The notes below the pieces were generated by a model. The model saw nothing but the letters and a program-made list of their open reading frames with translations, had not been told where the DNA came from and ran no database searches. Below, one piece after another: positions 36,201 to 42,200 of a stretch of DNA of 64,000 nucleotides (its first letter is position 1; every line of letters starts with the position of its first letter). The DNA comes from Actinia tenebrosa (taxonomy: Eukaryota > Cnidaria > Anthozoa > Actiniaria > Actiniidae), in contig NW_022260135.1 in the NCBI RefSeq assembly GCF_009602425.1, positions 124,557-188,556 of the forward strand, read 5' to 3'. Both the position numbers and the translations under genes were made by a program.

Positions 36201-38184
36201 CCACTTTCAAGTCCCAGTGGCGCACTGCTACATGATTCTGCAACAAATGATTTAAATTTATTGTTCATTAGTAGATATACAGTGTATATAGAGTGTTTTT
36301 CGTACGAGTGGAAAACGATGCGGTTAATCTGTAGTCATTTTTTAGCCCTATAACCGTATCTTACAGTAAACAAAACTACGCTTTATGATTGGATGAATTT
36401 CTGGAAGACAATTAATGGAAAGCCATTTTAATGTGACGGTATGCCGTACCATGTACATGCTGTAAGTCAATACCGTATGTTTCCAGCCGATACGAAACCA
36501 TTCTTATGGGAAGTCATTTCAATGTTATTTCTTACCGTGTACGTATAAGTCAGTACCGTATGTTTTTCACTCATAGGATAACCATTCTTATAAGAAGCCA
36601 TTTTAATGTAACGGCATGTCGTACCGTGTACGAGCTATAAATCTATAGAATTAGCAATACAGTAGCAGAATATTCAGGCTTTGAGTTTAGATATCACATA
36701 GCCTTGAATACTTTAAAACATTTGTGCGCATTACTTCTTAGTCTCCTCAGCTAATTACTTCTGTGAGCGCTTTTTGTTATTTTTATTTGACGTTGATCTA
36801 CCTGTGGTAAAGCCTTACAAAAAAATAAATCGCGCTATCGCATTTAATAACTTTGGGCTTTATGTATTCCCGTATCAACCAATGTATGATTCTCTTGATT
36901 ATTCCTTTCTTTGTTAGAAATATATCCATATTGACGACCTTTAAAAGCCCAGTGTATGCGGGCATGGCCTCGAATCCAGGAATTGCTTTTTTGTTATTAA
37001 TCTGCTTTTGTTTACGAACCTCTCAGAAGTGAGCCCAAGCACTCTGTGGGAGTATTTAAATATTCACTACTCTCAAAAATACGTAAAAAGGTTTTGGATT
37101 GTGCGCACATAAACTCTTCTCTATACGTGATGAAATGATGAGTGGTTTTCATAAACCCGTTTATAATACACTCGACAAAATTACTCGATTCTGATTGGAC
37201 AAGAGGAGTACAATTAAATCCCAAATTGTACTTTGTAGAGTCCCAATCATATTGCTCAATTTTGTTGAGTGAATTATAAACAAAATATCGTACAAACTTC
37301 TAGTACATTTCGAAATTCATAGATACTCGTGATGTTCCGAATTGTACTCGATATCGTGCGATTTCCTATACGAAATACACACTAGCGTAATACAAAGTAA
37401 AAGATCCTAATTCCATTGTGTTCTTTTGTTGTCATTTCGCTATTACACACTGTTTTTTACCTAATGATATCTGTTTCTCGGGTTTATGAAAATCACTCTA
37501 TCGTGTGAATTAAATTCCTCCTTCAAAGCAATAAGATACACTCAATTGAAGAATCGTTGTCGGGTTCAGAAACATAGAATCTGAGACAGAAATGGCACAT
37601 GGGAAATGACATAATTATATTATAATTTATTCATTTGTGCCATCCACCTAGTCGGTTTAGAATGCCAAACACGTATTAAAAACAGTGGATGATGCCACGG
37701 GTCGCCGGTCACAGCATGCATCTAATTAACGTACTTCCCATGTGCCATTTCGGTCTCAGCTTCTATGTTCTGTGTTTCTGAACCCGACAACGATTCTTCA
37801 ATTGAGTGTATATCAAANTCAGCCGAGGCAAAAAGATACATGCAATATAATGTAATGTACTTTACACGTGCACAGATCGATTAAATCGAAAATCGAAAAA
37901 TTATTGCATGGCTTTACGTAGTTGAGTAAAAACTGAGGTTCTCGTTGAAACATAGGCAGCACTAAGTACTGCCATCTTGGAAGGATTTTGCTGTGGACAC
38001 CTTTATGTAGCCTGCGTGCAGCCGGTATAATTGCTTTCGAGAGAAATTATACTGGCTGAACGCAAGCCGGTTATGCAGCTAACTTTTAAAAACTACTCTG
38101 GAAAGGTAAATACTTACTCCCAAATATGCGGTCAGCTAGCAAGAAAATTAGCAAGGTCCCCAACAACCGGCCAACGGTAGCCAT
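11497..38184 (-). CDS. Gene A: large discoidin / D8C / Calx-beta single-pass membrane protein
   Basis: Assembled from 28 exons by splice sites and phase: 38118-38184, 35770-36237, 32227-32694, 31307-31762, 29799-30275, 28967-29320, 27222-27324, 26412-26650, 25440-25793, 24929-25040, 24036-24265, 23165-23270, 22400-22653, 21627-21732, 20848-21086, 20119-20224, 19440-19675, 18829-18934, 17966-18228, 17149-17254, 16144-16382, 15816-15921, 15017-15252, 14218-14329, 13347-13594, 12163-12201, 11497-11600; an exon missed by eye is possible. The sum is 5934 nt, 1977 aa, in frame throughout. Order: signal peptide, four F5/8C, D8C, Calx-beta, D8C, eight Calx-beta, juxtamembrane exon, transmembrane helix, stop. 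Discoidin domains typically bind glycans or lipids, Calx-beta domains often bind calcium, and D8C occurs in uromodulin, GP2 and OIT3. An extracellular adhesion or recognition role is inferred. The tail after the helix is about one residue, so signalling would need a partner. Two second-choice acceptors (at 32694 and 13594) were picked because they keep the frame. Confidence 0.85.
11889..12038. mobile_element. Hairpin MITE, CACGTGTCATTCC family, copy 2
   Basis: Left end CCCATTCAGTCCACGTGTCA, right end TGACATTTGATCTGAAATGG, with an interior AAACAAAGAAATGATACTCTA shared with the copy at 63.3 kb. Lies in the intron between gene A's juxtamembrane and transmembrane exons. Confidence 0.7.
12795..13238. 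mobile_element. Full-length CAATCTCGTACCCAGAGC element, 444 bp
   Basis: Ends CAATCTCGTACCCAGAGC and its exact complement GCTCTGGGTACGAGATTG, followed inward by ATTTCTTACTGCGCATGCTCGAC and its complement. Non-coding. In the intron between Calx-beta 9 and the juxtamembrane exon of gene A. Confidence 0.8.
13347..14329 (-). CDS. Gene A Calx-beta domain 9, membrane-proximal (exons 14218-14329 and 13347-13594)
   Basis: First half VTFEFEEVYKTVEEYSERKV, second half with PDGEVESVEIFSVKI and ending VKIKDSRDFG. It is outside the tandem duplication and is the direct counterpart of the membrane-proximal Calx-beta of gene B (6281-6395 and 5822-6075), which ends VKIKDSSDVG. The acceptor at 13594 was chosen because the AG seven bases further in breaks the frame. 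Confidence 0.87.
14522..14765. repeat. Dispersed repeat, same orientation as 24598-24840
   Basis: Begins AGGTTGCTATCAATAGACGT and ends AAAGTCACGTGATTGATAGT; the two copies are nearly identical over about 240 bp and flank the tandem duplication on both sides. Confidence 0.85.
15017..15921 (-). CDS. Gene A Calx-beta domain 8 (duplicate copy 1; exons 15816-15921 and 15017-15252)
   Basis: First half AFIGFNLSSLAVFENAS, second half DNNITEYDKIFHIIMTTQ and ILNDD. One ambiguous base (15019) falls in the last codons; the copy at 19.44 kb reads Arg there. Confidence 0.87.
16144..17254 (-). CDS. Gene A Calx-beta domain 7 (duplicate copy 1; exons 17149-17254 and 16144-16382)
   Basis: First half VLVEFVKQFYKVTEDVST, second half NITEEVLIERDEHFKKAL and ILNNDKG. 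The intron upstream of the first-half exon has no insert, while the region between 16.76 and 17.02 kb contains a hairpin element absent from the matching part of copy 2. Confidence 0.87.
16756..17022. mobile_element. Hairpin MITE, TTGCCCTATTTCATAGTGACGTCA, copy-1 specific
   Basis: Arms AATTGCCCTATTTCATAG and CTATTTCATAATGACGTCA complement pair at the other end. The matching position in duplicate copy 2 (about 21490-21510) lacks it, so it inserted after the duplication. Confidence 0.75.
17718..17881. mobile_element. Hairpin MITE, GATTTACACG family (copy in duplicate 1)
   Basis: Ends AGTCCGATTTACACGAAACG and CGTGTAAATCAGCCCTTA; interior CTGCCATTTACAGTCGTAAGC. Also present at 22198-22329, hence older than the duplication. 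Its ends resemble the 30315-30486 element. Confidence 0.65.
17966..18934 (-). CDS. Gene A Calx-beta domain 6 (duplicate copy 1; exons 18829-18934 and 17966-18228)
   Basis: Same motifs as domain 3: YSVYEDVGFVDINVLCVG then LEHDEKFLVRLE and KNDDSG. The exon pair keeps phases 1-2 and 2-1. Confidence 0.88.
19440..20224 (-). CDS. Gene A Calx-beta domain 5 (duplicate copy 2; exons 20119-20224 and 19440-19675)
   Basis: First half AFIGF...LAVFENAS, second half DNNITEYDKIFHIIMTTQ and ending ILNDDRG. Nearly identical to domain 8. The upstream intron flank holds the 20.43 kb hairpin element that the other copy lacks. Confidence 0.87.
20432..20730. mobile_element. Mariner-like MITE, 299 bp, copy-2 specific
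   Basis: Ends CAGTCCTTTGACTAAACGTTG and its complement, with CATCCCTACGCGCCTAGACC in the arms. The matching intron of duplicate copy 1 has no such sequence. Same family as 7803-8219. Confidence 0.75.
20848..21732 (-). CDS. Gene A Calx-beta domain 4 (duplicate copy 2; exons 21627-21732 and 20848-21086)
   Basis: First half begins VFVEFVKPSMNVNEDVSQ; second half carries NITDEALIERDEQLKMAL and ends ILNDDKG. Paralogue of domain 7. The first-half exon differs at more residues from its copy than the second-half exon does. Confidence 0.87.
22400..23270 (-). CDS. Gene A Calx-beta domain 3 (duplicate copy 2; exons 23165-23270 and 22400-22653)
   Basis: First half has YSVYEDVGFVDINVLCVG, second half LEHDEKFLVRLE and ending ENDDSG. 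It is nearly identical to Calx-beta domain 6 (18829-18934 and 17966-18228), but its second exon is 9 nt shorter, a three-residue in-frame loss in two places. Confidence 0.88.
22757..22888. repeat. 16-bp minisatellite, about eight copies
   Basis: Unit GACTTACGAAAATCCC, repeated head to tail with few changes, in the intron downstream of Calx-beta 3's first half. Copy 1 of the duplication has an unrelated insert there (about 18270-18600). Confidence 0.9.
23659..23807. mobile_element. Hairpin MITE, TTCACCATTTTCCATACAT ends
   Basis: Arms TTCACCATTTTCCATACATTG and its complement with GGTTCAATGGTCCAACACAAA; about 149 bp. It touches a SINE on its right side. Confidence 0.75.
23815..24000 (+). mobile_element. 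tRNA-derived SINE
   Basis: Begins with a tRNA-like head: A-box-like AGTGGCGTAGCGGCTGAGCG and B-box GGTTTCGAATCCC. It lacks a complete cloverleaf 3' half and continues into an unrelated tail (GGGCCACTCTGTGGAAAGCC), so it is a SINE and not a tRNA gene. Confidence 0.65.
24036..25040 (-). CDS. Gene A Calx-beta domain 2 (exons 24929-25040 and 24036-24265)
   Basis: The first exon carries SKVVSENQGNCNL, the second ALIVIDDEVTESTETFTLAV and ISITDNDKG, the standard Calx-beta ending. It is the closest of all the units to bacterial and metazoan consensus Calx-beta sequences. Confidence 0.88.
24598..24840. repeat. Dispersed repeat, same orientation as 14522-14765
   Basis: Near-identical to 14522-14765, including TAGCATCCGCTAGTTGCCCC type motifs and the closing CACGTGATTGATAG. 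Confidence 0.85.
25440..25793 (-). CDS. Gene A D8C domain 2
   Basis: A phase 1-1 exon of 354 nt, the same length as D8C domain 1. Hallmarks are GWYRIVG, LWMNASHP, a double cysteine, IRVRNC, FYVYEL and ARYC. It is an insertion between Calx-beta domains 1 and 2, so the two D8C copies are not adjacent. Confidence 0.88.
26412..27324 (-). CDS. Gene A Calx-beta domain 1 (exons 27222-27324 and 26412-26650)
   Basis: As in all Calx-beta units here, the domain is split over two exons: the first carries strands A-D (start VSVELLSMAISAEE), the second the STLDYQDF start, the acidic IPLVEDD and ESGGDESFTVEV block, and the closing VVTIKDDDDG. The aspartate/glutamate clusters are those that bind calcium in Na/Ca exchanger Calx-beta domains. 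This unit is separated from the other eight by the second D8C. Confidence 0.88.
26690..26950 (-). mobile_element. LINE (non-LTR retrotransposon) 3' coding remnant
   Basis: On the minus strand it reads LFVPFNKTKLFEDLYFN, then LPPKLWNTLPTCIQS and, after a frame change near 26810, SFSFKTALNNLYF. The pattern F-x-WN-x-LP-x-I-x-S ... FK-x-x-L is the usual C-terminus of CR1/L2-type reverse transcriptase proteins. Only this tail remains. Located between gene A exons. Confidence 0.7.
27407..27790. mobile_element. Dispersed repeat interrupted by a nested MITE
   Basis: Outer repeat (TACTCTACAAAATTACTCGA to GATACTCATGATGTT) matches 37165-37345, but here it is split at CCCAATCA by the hairpin 27491-27679. 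Confidence 0.75.
27491..27679. mobile_element. Nested hairpin MITE, CCATTCTCAATCGCACGCGCC ends
   Basis: Arms CCATTCTCAATCACACGCGC and GGCGCGTGCGATTGAGAATGG, with the inner pair TTTTGGTGGACGTCAATCA and its complement; about 189 bp. Confidence 0.8.
28260..28417. mobile_element. Hairpin MITE, GACCTAATCGG ends
   Basis: Arms GACCTAATCGGTGTTGCTATG and CATAGCAACACGTTAGCCGATTAGGTC, plus CACCCAATTCAAACC and its complement. About 158 bp, in a gene A intron. Confidence 0.75.
28967..29320 (-). CDS. Gene A D8C domain 1 (uromodulin/GP2/OIT3-like)
   Basis: A phase 1-1 exon of 354 nt. The protein shows the D8C hallmarks: GWYRFVG, a GWMNGTHP block, a double cysteine, then IHVRNC, FVYKF and a closing RYCGE. 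D8C is a cysteine-rich extracellular domain of uromodulin, GP2 and OIT3 proteins. It lies between the last discoidin and the first Calx-beta. Confidence 0.88.
29365..29700. repeat. 14-bp minisatellite containing a 60-base gap
   Basis: Unit ATACCAACACCCAC repeated many times, with 60 unknown bases at 29469-29528. True length is unknown. It lies 40 bp from the D8C domain 1 exon. Confidence 0.9.
29799..30275 (-). CDS. Gene A F5/8 type C (discoidin) domain 4
   Basis: A phase 1-1 exon of 477 nt with WIQVDL, ATQGHPD and IRLELYGGC. The C-terminal end has an extra glycine before the closing cysteine compared with the other three domains. It is followed directly by the first D8C exon. Confidence 0.92.
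30315..30486. mobile_element. PIF/Harbinger-like MITE, 172 bp, TTA target duplication
   Basis: Ends AGGCCGATTTAGACGG and its complement with one unknown base, flanked by TTA at 30312-30314 and 30487-30489. Near-perfect inner arms include TATCGTATACAACACGCTCGCG. Confidence 0.75.
30640..30720. repeat. Retroposon-tail-like repeat
   Basis: TAATAATGATATCTATTTATAAAGCGC followed by AAAGGCGCTTCACAATGAG resembles a 3' tail widespread in marine animal retroposons. Family not certain. Confidence 0.4.
31307..31762 (-). CDS. Gene A F5/8 type C (discoidin) domain 3
   Basis: A phase 1-1 exon of 456 nt. Signatures WIQIEL, AVQGRSD and LRMELYGC are present, with an N-terminal CDDPLGM. It is as intact as its neighbours. 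Confidence 0.93.
32227..32694 (-). CDS. Gene A F5/8 type C (discoidin) domain 2
   Basis: A phase 1-1 exon of 468 nt with WIQVEL, DTQGRSD and LRWELYGC signatures. The acceptor nearest the domain (about 8 nt downstream) would give an immediate stop, while the AG ending at 32695 restores the frame and adds Asp-Phe-Gln before the first cysteine, so I chose the latter. Confidence 0.92.
32952..33049. mobile_element. hAT-like MITE, 98 bp, 8-bp target duplication
   Basis: Both ends follow CCAATCTCGTA-CAGAGCC and the complement. The exact 8-bp direct repeat ACTAGCGC sits at 32944-32951 and 33050-33057, which is typical of hAT elements. Shortest member of the CAATCTCGTACC family. Confidence 0.85.
33530..33725. 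repeat. TTCC/TTCT microsatellite
   Basis: Pyrimidine-rich tetranucleotide run preceded by an AT dinucleotide run, in a gene A intron. Confidence 0.9.
33875..35239 (+). pseudogene. V-ATPase subunit H gene fragment (three exons), antisense in a gene A intron
   Basis: Three plus-strand exon-like blocks with splice signals: 33875-33972 (AQCLQLMVRIESYKQAFF), about 34530-34624 (IGFQLQYQLIFILWLLSFDP) and 35152-35239 (VIPVLADILRESEKEKVIRI). These match, in order, a central stretch of the V-ATPase regulatory subunit H armadillo fold (human ATP6V1H has GFQLQYQ, SIWLLAFSPQM and NIIPVLSDILQES). Introns are kept, so it is a copied genomic segment and not a processed pseudogene. No earlier or later exons were found, and discoidin exons of gene A lie on both sides. 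Blocks one and two do not join in frame by any acceptor I could see; blocks two and three do. A broken host gene fragment is the best reading. The parent gene is not in the window. Confidence 0.72.
34900..35105. repeat. ATC trinucleotide microsatellite
   Basis: Imperfect CATCAT/TATCATC run between two exons of the V-ATPase H fragment. Confidence 0.9.
35545..35705. repeat. GTT trinucleotide run followed by CTTC run
   Basis: Two compound microsatellites separated by one unknown base (35671). Close to the acceptor side of the first discoidin exon. Confidence 0.9.
35770..36237 (-). CDS. Gene A F5/8 type C (discoidin) domain 1
   Basis: A single phase 1-1 exon of 468 nt. It begins with a cysteine just before the PLG-like start and ends with the family signature MRWELYGC. 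The internal WIQVDF and GTQGRAD motifs are typical of F5/8C folds; the first and last cysteines normally pair. No defect seen. Confidence 0.93.
37165..37370. mobile_element. Dispersed repeat, uninterrupted copy
   Basis: TACACTCGACAAAATTACTC to TAGATACTCGTGATGTT; it shows the empty site for the nested element at 27491-27679. Intron 1 of gene A. Confidence 0.75.
37539..37808. mobile_element. MITE, 270 bp, TA-flanked, near-perfect arms
   Basis: Ends CACTCAATTGAAGAATCGTTG and its complement, with TA outside each end (37537-37538, 37809-37810). Arms run over 70 bp with few mismatches. A decayed relative lies at about 31790-32000. Confidence 0.8.
38118..38184 (-). CDS. Gene A exon 1: start codon and signal peptide
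   Basis: The exon starts at an ATG and encodes MATVGRLLGTLLIFLLADR followed by Ile-Phe-Gly, a textbook signal peptide with a hydrophobic core. It ends at a GTAAGT donor in phase 1. It opens directly into the first discoidin exon nearly 1.9 kb away. The start is supported by the signal peptide and by the absence of coding sequence upstream. Confidence 0.85.
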
Positions 38185-39257
38185 TTTCTCGGAATCTTGT
38201 TTTAAAGTTCAGAGCTCTTCTTCACCTCTTCTGTACCATGCTCGTTCAACGAGGCCCGGCGTTTGAACTGAAAATGATACTCCTAGGCAAAGTACAAATG
38301 ACTTAAGCAACCAATCAGTGCACGGTATTTAAATTCATTCGTGCTCTTTGCTTTGTGCGGAAATATATTGACATTCAAATTCTCGCGTTTTTTCAAGAAA
38401 TATTATTCCACTAAATGAATCCATTACCAGCGTACAAAGGGCAAATACTTCGTTCCATGCTCAATTAAGCATCCATGTACATTCCATCCAAAACTTGCCA
38501 TATTCAATATTCACATGGAAAAATTCCCTACAATACCAGCGGAAATTTTTACGTATTGTCATATATTGAGAACTGCAATGTCTTAGGGACGTACCATTAG
38601 GAAGATTTTTCAGGGGATTGGGCAATTTATTTTGTGCAGGAATTTTTTTTACGCCTCATGACTGTGCAGGAATTTTTTGGGGACATAATTTGGAATTTTT
38701 TCTGGCACTTTTCTTATGCGCGTTTTTTTTTTTTTTTTTTTTTTTTTTGCTTTTTTTTTTTTTTTTTTTTTTTTTTTTTCACTCTTTAAAGCTGTGCTCT
38801 AATCTTGAACATGTAGGTAGGGAAATGGTTAAAAGACAACTTTTAAAAATAGGAAACAATATGTTCGTTGATTGCAGTTACGTCATCGCGGCCATGTTGG
38901 TGCCTTTTATTAAAAGATATCTCATTAGCCACCACCGTTAAAGGCACCACAATGGCCGCCGTGCTTTTGTCTTTTGACTCTCTTGGGAATGCTTGCAACC
39001 CATAAATTGTTCAAAGCAATAATTACAAAATTTAATAGTGAAAAACAAAAGTGTACAAGAACTTGAAAAAATGAAAAAAATAAAAAATATCATTAGGAAT
39101 TGCAATATGGTAGTTGTTTTTTATAACTACGCTGTAGCACACACACACATCCTATCACGCTTTTTCAGGTAAATTCACTGCATTGATTCAACACACTATT
39201 GTATTATGTTCTATTTGGTATTCTTGTTGGCCAGATCTCAATGCGGCCATTTTGTCG
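38185..39257. other. Intergenic, upstream of gene A and downstream of the coiled-coil gene
   Basis: About 1.07 kb. Contains a long T-tract (38720-38779) and a GGCGGCCATTGTGGTG-type dispersed repeat (38870-39020). Gene A's promoter is expected just above 38184; no TATA box was singled out. Confidence 0.7.
38870..39020. repeat. Dispersed repeat copy 1 (CATCGCGGCCATGTTGGTGCC)
   Basis: Shares TTACGTCATCGCGGCCATG and CACCACAATGGCCGCC with 39590-39725 and, broken by an insert, with 44878-45015. Has an internal inverted pair around GGTGCC. Confidence 0.8.
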
Positions 39258-42200
39258 TTAAGATCTTGCTTCTTGTTCAATATCGTCAGTTCTCTGACCA
39301 ATTCTTGCTATTCTATTATGTTCCTGTAAAGAATAGTGAATAAGGTTCAATGAGACTGCATGCAGTCAGCTATAATGGCTGGTACTTACAGTTGAGTTAC
39401 AATCTTGGACCAAAAATACTTTAGTTGAGAATGTTTTTTAATAGTACAAATTCCCTCAGTAAGTAAGTAAGTAGTAAATAAGTCGTATTTGGCATCTTGC
39501 ACGCTAACGCACATTAACGGTAACCCAAAATATTTTTTTTTAATTGGCCGTACCCCCCCCCCCTTGAAAAAATTCTTTAATTGAACGTTACGTCATCGCG
39601 GCCATGTTGGTGCCATTTAACAAAAGATTTCTCATTAGCATCCATTGTTAACGGCACCACAATGGCCGCCATGTTTTTGTCTTTTAACTCTCTTGGGAAT
39701 GCTTCCAGCCCATCAATATTGTTTAGGGATGTTTCACATGAAAATATCTATTAGAATTACTAAAAATTTCTGAACATTTTTGAAGGTCGTAGCTTAAATT
39801 TTCAACTTACTCGCTCCTCCTCGTTGAGCAAATACTTGTCTTCCTGAAGACAACTTCTCTGATGATTTAACATTTTAATCGTCTCTTCTCTTTGACTGTG
39901 GAGCTGTTAATTACATCAAAATATAATACGTAAATATTTAGAAAACTATTCGAGAGATAATGTAACTCACTCAAGACCATCGCGGGACAGATTAGAGAAC
40001 TTCGCCGGAATGGTTCTGTAGTGCATTCACTCTTCTGGGTTCACGGGTTTGATTGCTAGACTTGGTATCACTTGTGAGTAGAGTGACTATTTGAAGGTTT
40101 TGAAAAAAAAACATACCTTATCAAGCTCTGCTCGTTCTCGGAGCAGCTTCTGCTCAATTTCAACTTCTTTCTTCTGACATTGTACCATGGCATCCTGGAA
40201 AACAAATAGCAGTATGTCATCATATAAATATTGGCATCATCACTCTTAGCTGATAACCCCCATTATAAAGCGGATGTTAAAGACCTACTGAGGATGCTGG
40301 CCCAAGGTACCATCCTCAATGCTCGTGCTTGGGCGCAAAACTCATGGGGATATTAATATTAGTAAAACAAATAGATCCTCATTGTTGTAAAATGCGGGCT
40401 GCAACTCTCACGTAACTGCCATTACTGCTTTTGCTGCAAATATGCCTCGCTCCTCTCCTCTTCTTTGACTGGTCTTAGAATTGAGTACCTTGATTTTTTT
40501 GGCGTTTTCTCTTTTCAGAGAACCCAGGTCGTTCATCATTCTCGTCACAACTTGTTCCTGTTTACGTCGCTGCATCTCAGCGGCACGCAATCGGTTGTAC
40601 AGCGCATGCTCACTCTCTTCCAACTTGGAGACTATTTTCTGTTTAGAGAACAAAACAACTGGTCAAGCTTTCAACGCACAGTAGGTTACAATTTGAGCCT
40701 GTTTACGTGATGGTAGTTGAAACAGGGCTGAAAACCGTGTCCACCATGTTTTTGTTGTAGAGAATTTGCCGCATGCGCACACGGTTTTCAGCCCTGTCGG
40801 TAGATGAATCTGAAGCATGGGATAAGTCGTTTGTGTCTCTTCTTTCCCAAGAGTTAGCCCTAGCATTTAGAGGCATGCTACATTCATATAAACCACTTTT
40901 TTATTTCAATGAATTCCAAGCTACCGTACTAATCTGCAGAGGGAAATAATATCCATAGCAACTCTAATCCCTAATCACCCTGACGACCAAGTTAAAAGTG
41001 GTCATCGTCACCATGACAACGAACCTGTAGATGTTTAATCCCATCTTCGTGGCATTTTCTTTTCGCTTCATTTTCTTTATCCAGGTATCTTTTCTTCCAT
41101 TCTGCGATGTTTTGGTTGTACTGGTGTTTCTTGTCTCGCGTGGCTTGTTCTAAAAGTTGACTACGACGAGCTTCGGCAAACTAACAACACAACACAACAA
41201 AAAAGACAATTTAACATAGACTTTATTTTCATGGTAGTTTCTTTTGTTATATCATTTCTCTGAAAAAGGAATGCGTAATATTCTAATGGGAAGCGAGGTG
41301 ATCTAATATGAATATGTACCTGTCCTCTTTCTTCGATTTCTTTGCCTTGTCGATCCAATTCTAAGTATTCGGCTGCCAACTTGGCCTGCCGCTGACTGGT
41401 AGAATTGTGTTGCAGACGCCTGTTGACGTCAGTCATCTTGCGCCCCTCTGTAACGATAACAATAAATCGAAGATGTTAGCTGTGTTTCTTCAAGCAAATG
41501 TTTCTCGGAAAATAATTCCAAGCTCCAGGCGGAATGGAGAGTTTCTTATGACACAAAAGGCAAAACAGTTCTGAGATCTTTTCTTTACAGTTTTTCTCAA
41601 TGTCATGCACGAAAATGTCGTCGTAACGAAGTAGATTTTCAAGGACACCAAGCAAGGCATTTCCATATCATGTCATAGGTACGTGAACTTGAAAACATTG
41701 CGTTTTTGGACTCGACCAAAAAGTCCAATTTTTATCACGACGACAAATCGTACGATTCCGCGCATGCTACTGAGGAACGACTGCAACGACATATGCCAAT
41801 CACAATGAACCAATCACAAACCTTCTCTGTTCTTGAGTGACAAGGACTCTTTGTTGGCATACAGATCTCGACTCAGCTTTCTCTTAGTGAACTCGTGCCG
41901 TAACCCTTGGTTCTCGGTATGCCTGTAACCATGACAATGAAAGGTTTTTAGAAATCATCCGTTTCGGATTAACAAAAAGTATACTTTTTATGCGTTTTAA
42001 TGTGTCTTGATACTAATAAAATTGGAAATAAGCAACTAAAGCGTATAGCCACAAACGTATCGCATAAGGGATGCGTTTTATAGGCTTTATTTTGAGTTGT
42101 CCATAATAAAACAAATGGTCTCCTTTTTCAAACTCCTTCACGTTGGCTATATTTTTTTAAAGCCTGCGTTTTGGGTGAAGACTATTAGCTTTTTCAGTGG

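Noticed and set aside
5047-38184. One giant gene running from 38.2 kb to the transmembrane exon at 5.05 kb
   Set aside because: A transmembrane exon with a stop at 11497 and a new signal-peptide exon at 9706 separate two complete genes with parallel layouts.
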